In this document: positions 1 through 8,243 of the stretch, piece after piece
Layout of the letters: every line of letters begins with the position of its first letter
How positions within the stretch are numbered: the stretch's first letter is position 1
The notes under the pieces: generated by a model
The model's input: the letters and a program-made list of their open reading frames with translations, nothing else
Told to the model about the DNA's origin: nothing
The model's database searches: none
Source: CAVSRC01 sp963762605
GTDB taxonomy: Bacteria > Pseudomonadota > Alphaproteobacteria > Rhizobiales > Kaistiaceae
Assembly (NCBI GenBank): GCA_963762605.1
Contig: CAVXLJ010000011.1
Span: 62,001-126,000 of the forward strand
Reading direction: 5' to 3'
DNA length: 64,000 nt
Made by a program: the position numbers and the translations under genes

Positions 1-609
1 CCCAACCAGGCGGCGATAACCTTCGGCGGATTGGTAGACGCTCGGCAGCACGGGGCCGGGCGCGATGGCGTTGACGCGCACCTGCGGCGCCAGTGCCTGG
101 GCCAGCCGCTCGGTGGCCGCCGCCAGCGCGGCCTTGCTGACCTGATAGGAATAGTGGCTCGGCGTCGGCCGCCAGATGCTCTGGTCGAGCAGGTTGACGA
201 CATTGCCCTCGACGTCGTCGGGAAGTTGCCGGGCGAAAGCTTCGGCCAGAAACACCGGTGCCGTCAGGTTGATCGCCATCTGGCGGTCCCATAGCGCGCG
301 GTCGAGCGATCCGACGGCGTCGGCCTCGAAGATCGAGGCGTTGTTGACCAGCAGAGTGAGGGGGCCGAGCGCTGCCTTTGCATCAGCGACGACACGGGCC
401 GGCGTTTCCGGATCGGCGAAATCGCCGGTGACGATCGCAGCGCTCCCACCGGAATTGCGGATGGCGGCGGCGAGTCCCTCGGCTTCGTCGCGTGATCGGT
501 TGCAGTGGATGGCGACCGCCCAGCCGTGCGCGCCGAGGTCCTCGACGATGGCGCGGCCGATGCGCCGTGCACCGCCGGTTACCAGCGCAACGGGAAAGGC
601 GGAAGGCAT
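1..609 (-). CDS. SDR family oxidoreductase, 3' end outside the window
   Basis: Short-chain dehydrogenase/reductase; 203 codons are visible and the C-terminus runs off the left edge. The Rossmann glycine motif TGGARRIG lies at residues 11-18, the NNAS motif at 89-92 and the catalytic YxxxK (Y155, K159) in YSYQVSK. The TGG-ARRIG form and the short N-terminus resemble pteridine reductase/FolM-like SDRs, which would reduce dihydropterins with NADPH, but the substrate is inferred only. The ATG at 609 sits directly before the nucleotide-binding strand, so it is a safe start. A divergent outer-membrane protein gene starts at 895. Confidence 0.88.
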   Translation of the reverse strand, partial: MPSAFPVALVTGGARRIGRAIVEDLGAHGWAVAIHCNRSRDEAEGLAAAIRNSGGSAAIVTGDFADPETPARVVADAKAALGPLTLLVNNASIFEADAVGSLDRALWDRQMAINLTAPVFLAEAFARQLPDDVEGNVVNLLDQSIWRPTPSHYSYQVSKAALAAATERLAQALAPQVRVNAIAPGPVLPSVYQSAEGYRRLVG

Positions 610-894
610 AACCTTTGGTTAACCCTGTTTAAGAGTGGCAGGCCCAGCCGACGGCGAACAGAACCTAGATAGGCTGCCCCGGTCGAATCTCCAAATACTT
701 GTTCGATCAAGGCGTTAAGCGACGATTGTTGCCGGGACGCAACGCCACAATCGATCATCGAATCGCCGCTGCGCAGCCGTATTTCATTAACGTTTACGCC
801 GTATTCCTCCTCGCATATGGCGGCCAGCAAAGCGGGGGCCTGGCGTCGTGGGCGGCTAGTCGTGATGCCGCCAGGCAAGAACGAGGAGTAGATT

Positions 895-1464
895 ATGTTT
901 GCGAACCGAACCATTGGCGCTGCGGCGCTCGCACTTGTCGGCAGCGCCGGCATGGCGCTTGCGGCCGACCTGCCGAGCTACGCGCCGCCGCCATCGTCTC
1001 CGATGTACAGCCCGGCTTCGGCGTACAACTGGAACGGGCCCTATGTTGGTCTCACCGGCGGCTATGGCTGGGGTACCTCCGACGGTTGGCTGGGTGGCGC
1101 CTTTGCCGGCTACAACTTCCAGGTCACCCCGAACTGGGTCGTCGGCCTCGAAGGCGATATCGTCGGCACCAACAAGAGTTCGAATGGCTGGGATTCCACG
1201 ATACGCGGCCGTCTCGGCTATGCCTATGACCGTTACCTGTTCTACGGCACTGGCGGTGTCGCGTTCGGCGACATCAAGCACGGCGGTGCTTCCGTGACCA
1301 GGACCGGCTGGACGCTTGGCGCCGGTATCGAAGCGGCGCTGACCAGCAATGTTACCGGCCGGCTCGAATATCGCCACACCGATCTCGGCTCGGCAACGGT
1401 CGGCGGCTCCCCGGTCAGCCAGACCGCCAACGATATCATGGTCGGCGTCGCCATGAAGTTCTGA
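895..1464 (+). CDS. outer membrane beta-barrel protein (porin-like/Omp31-type)
   Basis: Small outer-membrane protein of 189 residues. A signal peptide occupies about residues 1-23 (hydrophobic stretch ending in MALAADLP), followed by a Pro-rich linker, the typical NWNGPYVGLTGGYGWG opening of rhizobial Omp25/Omp31-like barrels, alternating aromatic/Gly strands and a C-terminal Phe (VAMKF), the usual BAM-recognition residue. A strong ribosome site (gaggag) lies 6-7 bases before the ATG. It is a single-gene unit: divergent from the SDR and closed by a strong hairpin terminator. The family is structural or surface-exposed; no transport specificity can be read from the sequence. Confidence 0.85.
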   Translation: MFANRTIGAAALALVGSAGMALAADLPSYAPPPSSPMYSPASAYNWNGPYVGLTGGYGWGTSDGWLGGAFAGYNFQVTPNWVVGLEGDIVGTNKSSNGWDSTIRGRLGYAYDRYLFYGTGGVAFGDIKHGGASVTRTGWTLGAGIEAALTSNVTGRLEYRHTDLGSATVGGSPVSQTANDIMVGVAMKF

Positions 1465-1488
1465 CGCGCCGGGCCTGACAGACATCAA

Positions 1489-1517
1489 CGCCCCGCTGCG
1501 GCTGCCGCAGCGGGGCG
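1489..1517. terminator. strong GC hairpin, probably bidirectional terminator
   Basis: A perfect 14-base inverted repeat (1489-1502 and 1504-1517), effectively a 13-bp stem with a 3-nt loop, followed by tttccgttt on the plus strand. It lies between the convergent ends of the outer-membrane protein gene (1464) and the RNase T2 gene (1526), so it probably serves both. Confidence 0.8.
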
Positions 1518-1525
1518 TTTCCGTT

Positions 1526-2173
1526 TCAGCGTCCTGCCGGCACACTGATCTCGGGAACGTGGCAGCCCTGCCGGTCGACCTCCAGGCAGCGGCGGAAGGT
1601 GAGGGTCTTGGTCAGGCAGATGCGCACCTCCTGCAGGAGGCCGCGATTGCACTGGACGGCGATGCCGGTTTCGCTCATGCGCGGATTGGCGGCGATGAAG
1701 GCCTGCTCGATCTCGCGCGGCGCGAGCTTGCGACCGGCAAGTCCTTCCGGCAGCACGACCGCTGCCAAGGCGCGCCTCAGCGTGGCGAAGTAGCTGGCCT
1801 GGTTGAGGCCCGAGCAAGTCCCGTGCGTCTGCCATTCGTGATTGACGAGGCCGACGCCCGGCATGATGTCGGCGAGCCCGTCGGCTGTCGCCTGGCTGAC
1901 ACGGCGCGGCATGTTGGACGGGCAGGCGGAGGGATAGCCGTGCTCATATTGCGGCCACAGGCCGTGGACGATGAAGCCGCGCGGTGTGTCGCATTCGGCG
2001 GGGTTCGGGTGGCTGTTGGTGGCGCAATAGGTCGGCGACCACGACAGCGACAGGACGTAGAAATCGAAGACGCCGGGCGTGCCGCCGGCATGAGCCGGCG
2101 CGGCGATCAGAAGAAGCGCGGCGAGAAGCGCGCCGAGAACCGTTCCTGGCCTCACGGACGGATGGAACGGCAC
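1526..2173 (-). CDS. secreted ribonuclease T2 family protein
   Basis: Endoribonuclease of the T2 family (cuts single-stranded RNA through a 2',3'-cyclic intermediate). 215 residues with an N-terminal signal peptide ending near APAHA (about residue 29), so periplasmic or exported. Both active-site segments are intact: CAS-1 FIVHGLWPQ with H70, and CAS-2 HEWQTHGTC with H112, E113 and H117. Several Cys can form the disulfides usual for the family. Its start overlaps the end of the preceding secreted-protein gene by 22 bases, which suggests coupled translation. Likely role is scavenging or turnover of RNA in the periplasm. Confidence 0.9.
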   Translation of the reverse strand: MPFHPSVRPGTVLGALLAALLLIAAPAHAGGTPGVFDFYVLSLSWSPTYCATNSHPNPAECDTPRGFIVHGLWPQYEHGYPSACPSNMPRRVSQATADGLADIMPGVGLVNHEWQTHGTCSGLNQASYFATLRRALAAVVLPEGLAGRKLAPREIEQAFIAANPRMSETGIAVQCNRGLLQEVRICLTKTLTFRRCLEVDRQGCHVPEISVPAGR

Positions 2174-2601
2174 CAGGCGCCATAGACCTTGTAGGGGTCA
2201 TAGCCGGGCAGGCAGGACTGGACGCCCCAGTGGATCGAGGCGAAGCCGGCCTGGAACTCGATCAGATAGACAAGCTCGCTGCGCCTGCCGTTGGAGAGGG
2301 TCGCCGTGGCGTGGCAATAGCGCCGCGGGATCAGGCTTGGCCCATGGACGTTTACACGGGTTTCGCGGATCTCGGCGATATTGGCGATGGTCAGGCCGCT
2401 GCCGATGATGTGCGCGTCGTAATAGGCGAATCGATTGGTCACCTTGGCCAGCACGCCGGCTTCGTCGCAGACCGGCAGGCGATGGTGGTGGGCGTAATAG
2501 GGCACGCCCGCATAGCTTTCACCGCCATAGTAATAATCAGCAGCCTGCGCCGGGATGGCCAGAAGGCCGAGCGCCACAAGGCTCATCAGGATGCGCAGCA
2601 T
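2152..2601 (-). CDS. small secreted protein of unknown function, upstream partner of RNase T2
   Basis: 149 residues from the ATG at 2601; an in-frame ATG at 2637 would only lengthen the signal peptide. The signal peptide (MLRILMSLVALGLLAIPAQA) ends near residue 20, followed by a Tyr-rich start (DYYYGGESYAG) and a 125-residue mature domain with four Cys (in VCDEAG, RYCHATA, SCLPGY and WCRSIRP), able to form two disulfides. I do not recognise the family. It is transcribed with the RNase T2 gene and overlaps its start by 22 bases, so it may act with or protect against that nuclease; this is inference from position only. Confidence 0.7.
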   Translation of the reverse strand: MLRILMSLVALGLLAIPAQAADYYYGGESYAGVPYYAHHHRLPVCDEAGVLAKVTNRFAYYDAHIIGSGLTIANIAEIRETRVNVHGPSLIPRRYCHATATLSNGRRSELVYLIEFQAGFASIHWGVQSCLPGYDPYKVYGAWCRSIRP

Positions 2602-2673
2602 GGCTGTCGTCTCCCCGAAAACCGCTGACTCAGACAATGCGACGGCCCCGCAGTCCGGTCAAGGCGAGCCAGG

Positions 2674-3525
2674 TCACTCTCCGGCTATTTCGTCAATGAC
2701 AGAGCCGGCGCCCGCGCCTTGCGCGAGAATCGGAACGAGATCCGGGAGCAGCGCCGCCAGCGTCGCGGCGAACTGCCAGGGCGGGTTGCAGATGACCAGC
2801 CCGGTGCCGTTGAAAGTGCCCTCGGCGCCGCGTTCACGGACGAAGAGTTCCGCCCGCAGCAACCGGCGGATGCCAGATTTAGCGAGGCCCATCCGCAGCC
2901 GGTCGATGGCGGCAAGGTCCTTCACCGGATACCACAGGCAATAAATGCCGGTCGGCCAGCGCTTATGGGCGTTTGCGAAGGCGTCGGAGAGGCGGGCGAA
3001 CTCGTCCGGCTCCTCATAAGGCGGATCAAGCAGCACCAGACCGCGCCGCTCCTTGGGCGGCACGAAGGCGCCGAGCGCCAGCCAGCCGTCAAGGGCAATG
3101 GTCCTGACCTGGACGTCGCCAGCGAACTGGACGGCGAGGGCGCGCGCGTCGTCCGGGTGCAACTCGACCGCCGTCAGCCGGTCCTGCCGGCGGAAGAGGT
3201 GGCGGGCGATCCACGGCGAACCGGGATAGACGCGGAGGGTGCCGCCGGGCGTGTTGGCGGCCTTCACCGCCCCCAGCCAGGGGGCGGTGAGCGCGGCAAG
3301 GCCGGGGGCAAGGTCGTGTTGCCACAGCCGGCCGATGCCATCCCGCCATTCGCCCGAGCGTGTCGCTTCGGCACTGGTGAGATCATAGAGGCCGGTGCCG
3401 GCATGGGTGTCGATGACGCGGAAAGCGGTGTCCTTCTGCTTCAGCCGTTCGATGAGGAGCGCCAACACGGCATGCTTGACGACATCGGCGAAGCCGCCGG
3501 CGTGAAAGGCGTGGCGGTAGTTCAT
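2674..3525 (-). CDS. rlmJ: 23S rRNA (adenine(2030)-N(6))-methyltransferase RlmJ
   Basis: SAM-dependent enzyme that N6-methylates A2030 of 23S rRNA. 283 residues, the normal length. The family's N-terminal signature MNYRHAFHAGGFADVVKH is complete (H5 and H8 included), the SAM-binding strand VIDTHAGTGLYDL lies at 37-49 and the catalytic DPPY at 167-170. It follows purN by four bases and is the last gene of a purM-purN-rlmJ unit on the minus strand. Confidence 0.95.
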   Translation of the reverse strand: MNYRHAFHAGGFADVVKHAVLALLIERLKQKDTAFRVIDTHAGTGLYDLTSAEATRSGEWRDGIGRLWQHDLAPGLAALTAPWLGAVKAANTPGGTLRVYPGSPWIARHLFRRQDRLTAVELHPDDARALAVQFAGDVQVRTIALDGWLALGAFVPPKERRGLVLLDPPYEEPDEFARLSDAFANAHKRWPTGIYCLWYPVKDLAAIDRLRMGLAKSGIRRLLRAELFVRERGAEGTFNGTGLVICNPPWQFAATLAALLPDLVPILAQGAGAGSVIDEIAGE

Positions 3526-3529
3526 CGTC

Positions 3530-4192
3530 CTAGATCGACGTCGGCGAAAAGAGCATGCCGAGCGCGGCTTCCGGCGGCAGGTCGGCGATCACCACCCGCT
3601 CGTCGACCACGCGCGTGCGCTCCGCCGCCACCAGCGCCAGCGCCTGCGGATAGATGCGGTGCTCGGCGCCGAGCACGCGGGCGGCGAGGTCGTCGGGCGT
3701 GTCGGTGGGCAGCACCGGCACGGCGGCCTGGGCAATGATCGGCCCGTCATCCATCGCGGGCCTGACGAAATGCACCGTGCAGCCGTGCAGCTTGACCCCG
3801 GCGGCGATGGCGCGCTCGTGGGTATTGAGCCCCTGGAAGGCGGGCAGGATCGACGGGTGGATGTTGATCAACCGGTCGCGCCAGCGCTCGACGAAATCCT
3901 CCGACAGAAGCCGCATGAAGCCGGCCAGACAGACGATTTCGGTGTGCGCCGCCCTGAGTTGCTCGTCGATGGCAGCCTCGAATTCGGCGCGGTCGGTGAT
4001 CTCCCTGGAGCTGACGATCGCCGTCGCGATGCCGGCTTCGGCGGCCCTGGCCAGCCCCGCGGCATCCGTGCGGCTCGACAGGACGAGCACGATTTCGGCC
4101 GGGTAATCCGGCCGCTGAGCGGCACGGATCAGGGCGCTCATGTTGCTGCCGCGCCCGGAAATCAGGATGGCGACGCGCTTGCGGTCCGTCAT
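3530..4192 (-). CDS. purN: phosphoribosylglycinamide formyltransferase (GART) PurN
   Basis: Third step of de novo purine synthesis: transfers formyl from 10-formyl-THF to GAR. 220 residues. Phosphate-binding loop ISGRGSN (11-17), formyl-folate site with the catalytic triad N110, H112 (in NIHPS) and D148 (in MDDGP), matching E. coli N106, H108, D144 at a constant offset of four. The ATG overlaps the purM stop in an ATGA arrangement, so translation is coupled. Confidence 0.96.
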   Translation of the reverse strand: MTDRKRVAILISGRGSNMSALIRAAQRPDYPAEIVLVLSSRTDAAGLARAAEAGIATAIVSSREITDRAEFEAAIDEQLRAAHTEIVCLAGFMRLLSEDFVERWRDRLINIHPSILPAFQGLNTHERAIAAGVKLHGCTVHFVRPAMDDGPIIAQAAVPVLPTDTPDDLAARVLGAEHRIYPQALALVAAERTRVVDERVVIADLPPEAALGMLFSPTSI

Positions 4193-5268
4193 GGCTTTGT
4201 GAGGTTGAGGGTTCCGGAATAGGCAACCGGCGCATCCGTCCGCCCGGCGAGCTCACCGACGGCGACGACCGTCTCGCCGGATGCAGCAAGCGCCGCCGTC
4301 ACTGCTGCGACCGAGGTTGGAGGGACGACCAGCATCATGCCGGCGCCACAATTGAAGGTGCGCAGCATTTCGTCCGGCGCGATGTCGGCGAGCCCCGCCA
4401 GCCAGCGGAAGACCGGCGGTACCGGCAGCTTCGTCAAGTCGATGCGCGCGGCGAGGCCCTGCGGCAGGACGCGCGGCAGGTTGTCGGTGATGCCGCCGCC
4501 GGTGATGTGGGCCATGGCCTTGACTGCGCCGGTCTGGCGCACGGCCGAAAGCAGCGGTTTCACATAGATGCGCGTCGGCGTCAGCAGTGCCTCGCCAAGG
4601 CTCAAGCCGTTGTCGAAAGGCACCGGCGCGTCGAAGGCGAGGCCGGCATCGGCGACGAGCTTGCGCACCAGCGAGAAGCCGTTGGAATGGACCCCTGATG
4701 AGGCGAGCGCCAACACCACGTCGCCGGCCGCGATGTCGCTGCGCGGCAATATGCCGTCACGTTCGACGGCGCCGACGGCAAAGCCTGCGAGGTCGAAGTC
4801 CTTGCCGGCATACATGCCCGGCATCTCGGCGGTCTCGCCGCCGATCAGCGCGGCGCCGGCCTGGCGGCAGCCCTCGGCGATTCCTGAGACGATTCGGGCC
4901 CCAGCCACCGGGTCGAGCTTGCCGGTGGCGAAATAGTCGAGGAAGAACAGCGGCTCCGCGCCCTGAACCACGAGATCGTTGACGCACATGGCGACCAGAT
5001 CGATGCCGACCGTGTCGAGAATGCAGGTCTCGATGGCGATCTTCAGCTTGGTGCCGACGCCGTCGGTGGCCGCGACCAGCACCGGATCGCGATAGCCGGC
5101 GGCTTTGAGGTCGAACAGGCCGCCAAATCCGCCGATTTCGGCGTCGGCGCCCGGTCGCCGCGTGGCCCGCACCAACGGCTTGATCGCTTCGACAAGGGCA
5201 TTTCCGGCGTCGATATCGACGCCTGCATCGGCATAGGCCGCGCCCGTCGTTCGGGCAGGGGTGGTCAT
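4189..5268 (-). CDS. purM: phosphoribosylformylglycinamidine cyclo-ligase (AIR synthetase) PurM
   Basis: Fifth step of purine synthesis: ATP-dependent closure of FGAM to AIR. 359 residues from the ATG at 5268 (MTTPARTTGAAYADAGVDID). The frame stays open upstream to about 5598, but that stretch has no family similarity and is rejected. Visible family motifs are the DAGVDIDAGN N-terminus, ATDGVGTKLKIA, CVNDLVVQGAEPLFFLDYFA and GGETAEMPGMY. Heads the purM-purN-rlmJ unit; the promoter must lie in the divergent spacer 5269-5711. Confidence 0.96.
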   Translation of the reverse strand: MTTPARTTGAAYADAGVDIDAGNALVEAIKPLVRATRRPGADAEIGGFGGLFDLKAAGYRDPVLVAATDGVGTKLKIAIETCILDTVGIDLVAMCVNDLVVQGAEPLFFLDYFATGKLDPVAGARIVSGIAEGCRQAGAALIGGETAEMPGMYAGKDFDLAGFAVGAVERDGILPRSDIAAGDVVLALASSGVHSNGFSLVRKLVADAGLAFDAPVPFDNGLSLGEALLTPTRIYVKPLLSAVRQTGAVKAMAHITGGGITDNLPRVLPQGLAARIDLTKLPVPPVFRWLAGLADIAPDEMLRTFNCGAGMMLVVPPTSVAAVTAALAASGETVVAVGELAGRTDAPVAYSGTLNLTKP

Positions 5269-5711
5269 GGATTCGAAAGCCTCCGACCGCTGGCATCCAA
5301 ATCCATGAAAAGGTATCGGAAAGCAAGATGGTAGAGCCCTGTGCGACCAGATAGAGCCATTCCGACGGAGCGAATGCGCGACAGGTTCAAGCTGGAGGGC
5401 GAAAGTCGTGCCGGGGTACAGCCGACAGCAACGGCCCGGATAACGATGCAAAATCGTCCGTCCCTTCGGGTTTCTTCGCCGGCGGGCGCCAGACGCCGAT
5501 CCCGGCTTGCCCGATGCCCCTTGATTGCCCTTCGCCGCTCTCAACGCTGGATTGCGGCGCCGGTTGAGATACGGAATCAGCTCGATCCGGTCGGACAAGG
5601 CTTCACGGGGCGGCGGCGGCGAGTCGGTCCACCCTTGGCCTCGCCGGCTGGTAATGTCATGTCTAGATATGCCTCCCGGCAGGCGGCCGGGGTGCGGAGC
5701 AGGGGCATTTC
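5269..5711. other. divergent intergenic spacer between purM and the CDP-alcohol phosphatidyltransferase gene
   Basis: 443 bases without a supportable gene. It must hold the purM and phosphatidyltransferase promoters. I see no riboswitch, tRNA or convincing promoter pair; short GC inverted repeats (for instance around 5460-5480) are at background for this GC content. Confidence 0.5.
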
Positions 5712-6302
5712 GTGCTTGTGACGATTCCCAATCTGATCACCATCGGCAGGTTGATCCTGGTTCCGTTGATCGTCTGGCTGATGATCAGCGGCCAGGCGGG
5801 GGCGGCCTTCGTCCTTTTCATCGTCGCCGGGGTGAGCGACGCCATCGACGGCTTTCTGGCGCGCAGCTTCAACCTGCGTTCAACGCTGGGCTCCTATCTC
5901 GATCCACTGGCCGACAAGGCGCTGCTCGTCTCGATCTACATCTCGCTTGCCGTGCTCGACGAGGTGCCGCTGTGGGTGGTGATCCTGGTGGTCAGCCGCG
6001 ACCTGTTCATCGTCGGCGCGGTGGTGCTGTCGTGGATGCTCGACCAGCCGATGGAAATGCGCCCGCTGATCATCAGCAAGCTCAACACCGTGGTGCAGAT
6101 CGTGCTCGCCGCCGTCGTCCTCGGCGATCTGGCGCTCGATGCCGGCCTCGGGACGCTGCGCATGATCCTGGTCTACCTCGTCGGCATGCTGACCATCGCT
6201 TCGGCCGCCGTCTATCTGGTCGACTGGGTCCGCCATATGGGCATGGGCGAGAGCGCCGCCGGCTCGCCCGACGGTGCGAGCGACGAGCGTTGGCCGCGAT
6301 GA
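5712..6302 (+). CDS. CDP-alcohol phosphatidyltransferase family protein (PgsA-like)
   Basis: Integral membrane enzyme of 196 residues that exchanges CMP on CDP-diacylglycerol for an alcohol. The class signature DG-x2-AR-x8-G-x3-D-x3-D is complete (D46, G47, A50, R51, G60, D64, D68). The N-terminal TIPNLITIGRL is typical of phosphatidylglycerophosphate synthase-like members, but a cardiolipin- or unknown-specific transferase is equally possible. The start is GTG at 5712 or, giving the more usual MTIPN N-terminus, GTG at 5718. Overlaps the next gene by four bases (ATGA). Confidence 0.9.
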   Translation: MLVTIPNLITIGRLILVPLIVWLMISGQAGAAFVLFIVAGVSDAIDGFLARSFNLRSTLGSYLDPLADKALLVSIYISLAVLDEVPLWVVILVVSRDLFIVGAVVLSWMLDQPMEMRPLIISKLNTVVQIVLAAVVLGDLALDAGLGTLRMILVYLVGMLTIASAAVYLVDWVRHMGMGESAAGSPDGASDERWPR

Positions 6303-7381
6303 CGCGCCAGACCCGGATCACACTCTTCTGGCTGGGGGCGCTGGTTGCCGCCGTCGCGGTGCTGTTCGTCTTCCGTGCGATCCTGCTGCCCTTCGTCGCC
6401 GGCGCGGCGCTGGCCTATGCGCTCGACCCGATCGCCGACCGGTTGGAGAAGCGAGGGATCAATCGTGGCATCGCCGCGCTCACCATCGTGGTGCTCATCG
6501 CCATCCTGTTCATCGCCGTCTTTATCCTCGTCGTGCCGGTGGTGATCAATCAGCTCGTCGATTTCCTGCAGCAGTTGCCGAGCCTGATCGGCCGCCTGCA
6601 GACCATGTTCGGTCCGTGGCTGGAGAGCGACTGGGCGCGCTATCTCGGCATCGATGCCGGAAGCCTGCGCGCCTCGCTGACCGGTTTCTTCGCCAACGGC
6701 GCCGATCTGGTCCAGACGCTGCTCTCCTCGCTGCTCACCGGCGGGCGGACGGTGATCGACATCGCGTCGCTGCTCTTCGTTACGCCCTTCGTCGTCTTCT
6801 ATCTGCTGCGCGACTGGGACCGCATGACCGCTTGGGTCGACGGCCTCCTGCCGCGCGACTATGCCGACGAAATCCGCCGGCTGGCCCGCGCGGTGGACGG
6901 GAAGGTGGCCGCGTTCGTGCGCGGCCAGATGCTGTCGGGGACCGTGCTCGGCATCTTCTATGCCACCGGCCTCGTCGCCATCGGCCTCAACTACGGCCTG
7001 CTGGTCGGGCTGGCCGCCGGTATATTGAGCTTCATCCCCTATTTCGGCTTCACCACCGGCTTCGTCGCCTCGATCATCATCGCCCTTGTCCAGTTCTGGC
7101 CGAACTGGATCTGGCTGGCTGCCACGGTCGCCGTCTTCATGGCGGGCCAAGTGCTCGAAGGCTATGTCCTGCAGCCCTATCTGATCGGCACCCGCGTCGG
7201 CCTGCACCCGGTGTGGCTGCTCTTCGCGCTGTTCGCCTTCGGCCTGCTCTTCGGCTTCCTGGGCCTGCTGGTCGCCATTCCCGCCGCCGCCGCCGTCGGC
7301 GTTGTCTTCCACTTCGCCATCGAGCGCTATCGGTCAAGCCCGCTCTATCGCGGCGGCGCCGACAAGGCCGGCAATGAGTGA
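6299..7381 (+). CDS. AI-2E family transporter / PerM-like permease
   Basis: 360-residue polytopic membrane protein starting at the ATG that overlaps the previous stop. Layout is that of the AI-2E family: two close N-terminal membrane spans (about 8-30), a third (about 60-85), an amphipathic linker region (about 90-160), then a cluster of five C-terminal spans including the GLLVGLAAGILSFIPYFG and VLQPYLIG segments typical of the family. True substrates are generally unknown; the AI-2 label is historical. Always found beside hdaA in this gene block, with which it overlaps by eight bases. Confidence 0.88.
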   Translation: MTRQTRITLFWLGALVAAVAVLFVFRAILLPFVAGAALAYALDPIADRLEKRGINRGIAALTIVVLIAILFIAVFILVVPVVINQLVDFLQQLPSLIGRLQTMFGPWLESDWARYLGIDAGSLRASLTGFFANGADLVQTLLSSLLTGGRTVIDIASLLFVTPFVVFYLLRDWDRMTAWVDGLLPRDYADEIRRLARAVDGKVAAFVRGQMLSGTVLGIFYATGLVAIGLNYGLLVGLAAGILSFIPYFGFTTGFVASIIIALVQFWPNWIWLAATVAVFMAGQVLEGYVLQPYLIGTRVGLHPVWLLFALFAFGLLFGFLGLLVAIPAAAAVGVVFHFAIERYRSSPLYRGGADKAGNE

Positions 7382-8078
7382 ACGGCCGCCCGCGGCCCGG
7401 CAATTGCCGCTGAATCTCACGCATCGCGCCGCGATGACACGTGCCGACTATCTCACCGGTGACGCCAACCGGGCGGCGATCGCGCTGATCGACGGCTGGC
7501 CCGCATGGCCCGACCGGGCGGTGCTGCTCTCCGGCCCGGCCGGATCCGGCAAGACGCACCTCGTCGAGATCTGGCGCACGGTGAGCGGCGCCGCGGTCAG
7601 ATCCGCCAACGCGCTTGACGATGTCGAGGCGCTGGTCGGCGCCCCGGCGATAGCGGTCGAGGACCTGCATCCGGGCCCGCTCGACGAGGCCGGCCTGTTC
7701 CACCTGATCAATCTCAGCGGCGAGCGGCGCGTGCCGCTGCTGATGACCAGCCGGCAGCCGGCTGGCAGGCTTGCCGTTCGCCTGCCCGATCTTGCCTCGC
7801 GCCTGCGCGCAGCCCGGCCGATCGAACTCGGCGCGCCTGACGACGCGCTCCTGCGTCTGGTCCTGGTCAAGCTCTTCGCCGATCGCCAGATCACGGTCGA
7901 TACGGGGGTCATCGAGACCATCGTGATGCGCATGGAGCGCTCGCTGGAGGCGGCCAACCGCATCGTCGAAGAACTCGACCTCGAGGCGCTGGCCGGCGGA
8001 CGGGCAATCAGCCGGCGGCTTGCCGCCGAGACGCTGGCACGGGTGATCGACCACCAGCCGGATCTGTTCGCCGATTGA
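7374..8078 (+). CDS. hdaA: HdaA, DnaA-homologous regulatory ATPase
   Basis: Regulatory inactivation of DnaA: binds the DNA sliding clamp and stimulates ATP hydrolysis by DnaA after initiation. 234 residues from the ATG at 7374. The N-terminal RQLPLNL (residues 9-15) matches the clamp-binding motif, followed by an AAA+ core with Walker A GPAGSGKT (54-61) and the DnaA-like AIAVEDLHPG Walker B stretch. No DNA-binding domain IV, as expected for Hda. Position directly after the PerM-like gene and before ppk1 (here separated by prpE) is the conserved alphaproteobacterial location. Confidence 0.92.
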   Translation: MSERPPAARQLPLNLTHRAAMTRADYLTGDANRAAIALIDGWPAWPDRAVLLSGPAGSGKTHLVEIWRTVSGAAVRSANALDDVEALVGAPAIAVEDLHPGPLDEAGLFHLINLSGERRVPLLMTSRQPAGRLAVRLPDLASRLRAARPIELGAPDDALLRLVLVKLFADRQITVDTGVIETIVMRMERSLEAANRIVEELDLEALAGGRAISRRLAAETLARVIDHQPDLFAD

Positions 8079-8197
8079 AGCCAAGCGTCACCGTTCCCCG
8101 GACGCGCTGCTGCGCACTGCGCTGCGCCCGGGCCGGCTGCCACTCGCCATCTCCCGCGCCACCGGGTTCGTGTTACCTTCCCTGAAACAATACCAAG

Positions 8198-8227
8198 AAC
8201 GCCCGCGGGCGTTGCCGCCACCCGCGG
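8198..8227. promoter_or_regulatory. overlapping perfect inverted repeats before prpE
   Basis: A perfect 16-base palindrome at 8198-8213 (aacgcccg / cgggcgtt) overlaps a second 7-bp inverted repeat, 8203-8209 with 8221-8227, around an 11-base loop. The two folds are mutually exclusive and end 16 bases before the prpE ATG, overlapping or just upstream of its ribosome site (gggagggg). Could be an operator or a translational switch. Confidence 0.35.
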
Positions 8228-8243
8228 ATGGGAGGGGACGCCG

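Noticed and set aside
619..632. Possible CtrA box (TTAA...TTAA) upstream of the outer-membrane protein gene
   Set aside because: The two TTAA halves are separated by six bases, not the seven of the CtrA consensus, and one site in an AT-poor background is weak evidence.
5269..5598. Upstream extension of purM by 110 codons
   Set aside because: No family similarity and Arg-rich composition; the ATG at 5268 gives the standard PurM N-terminus.
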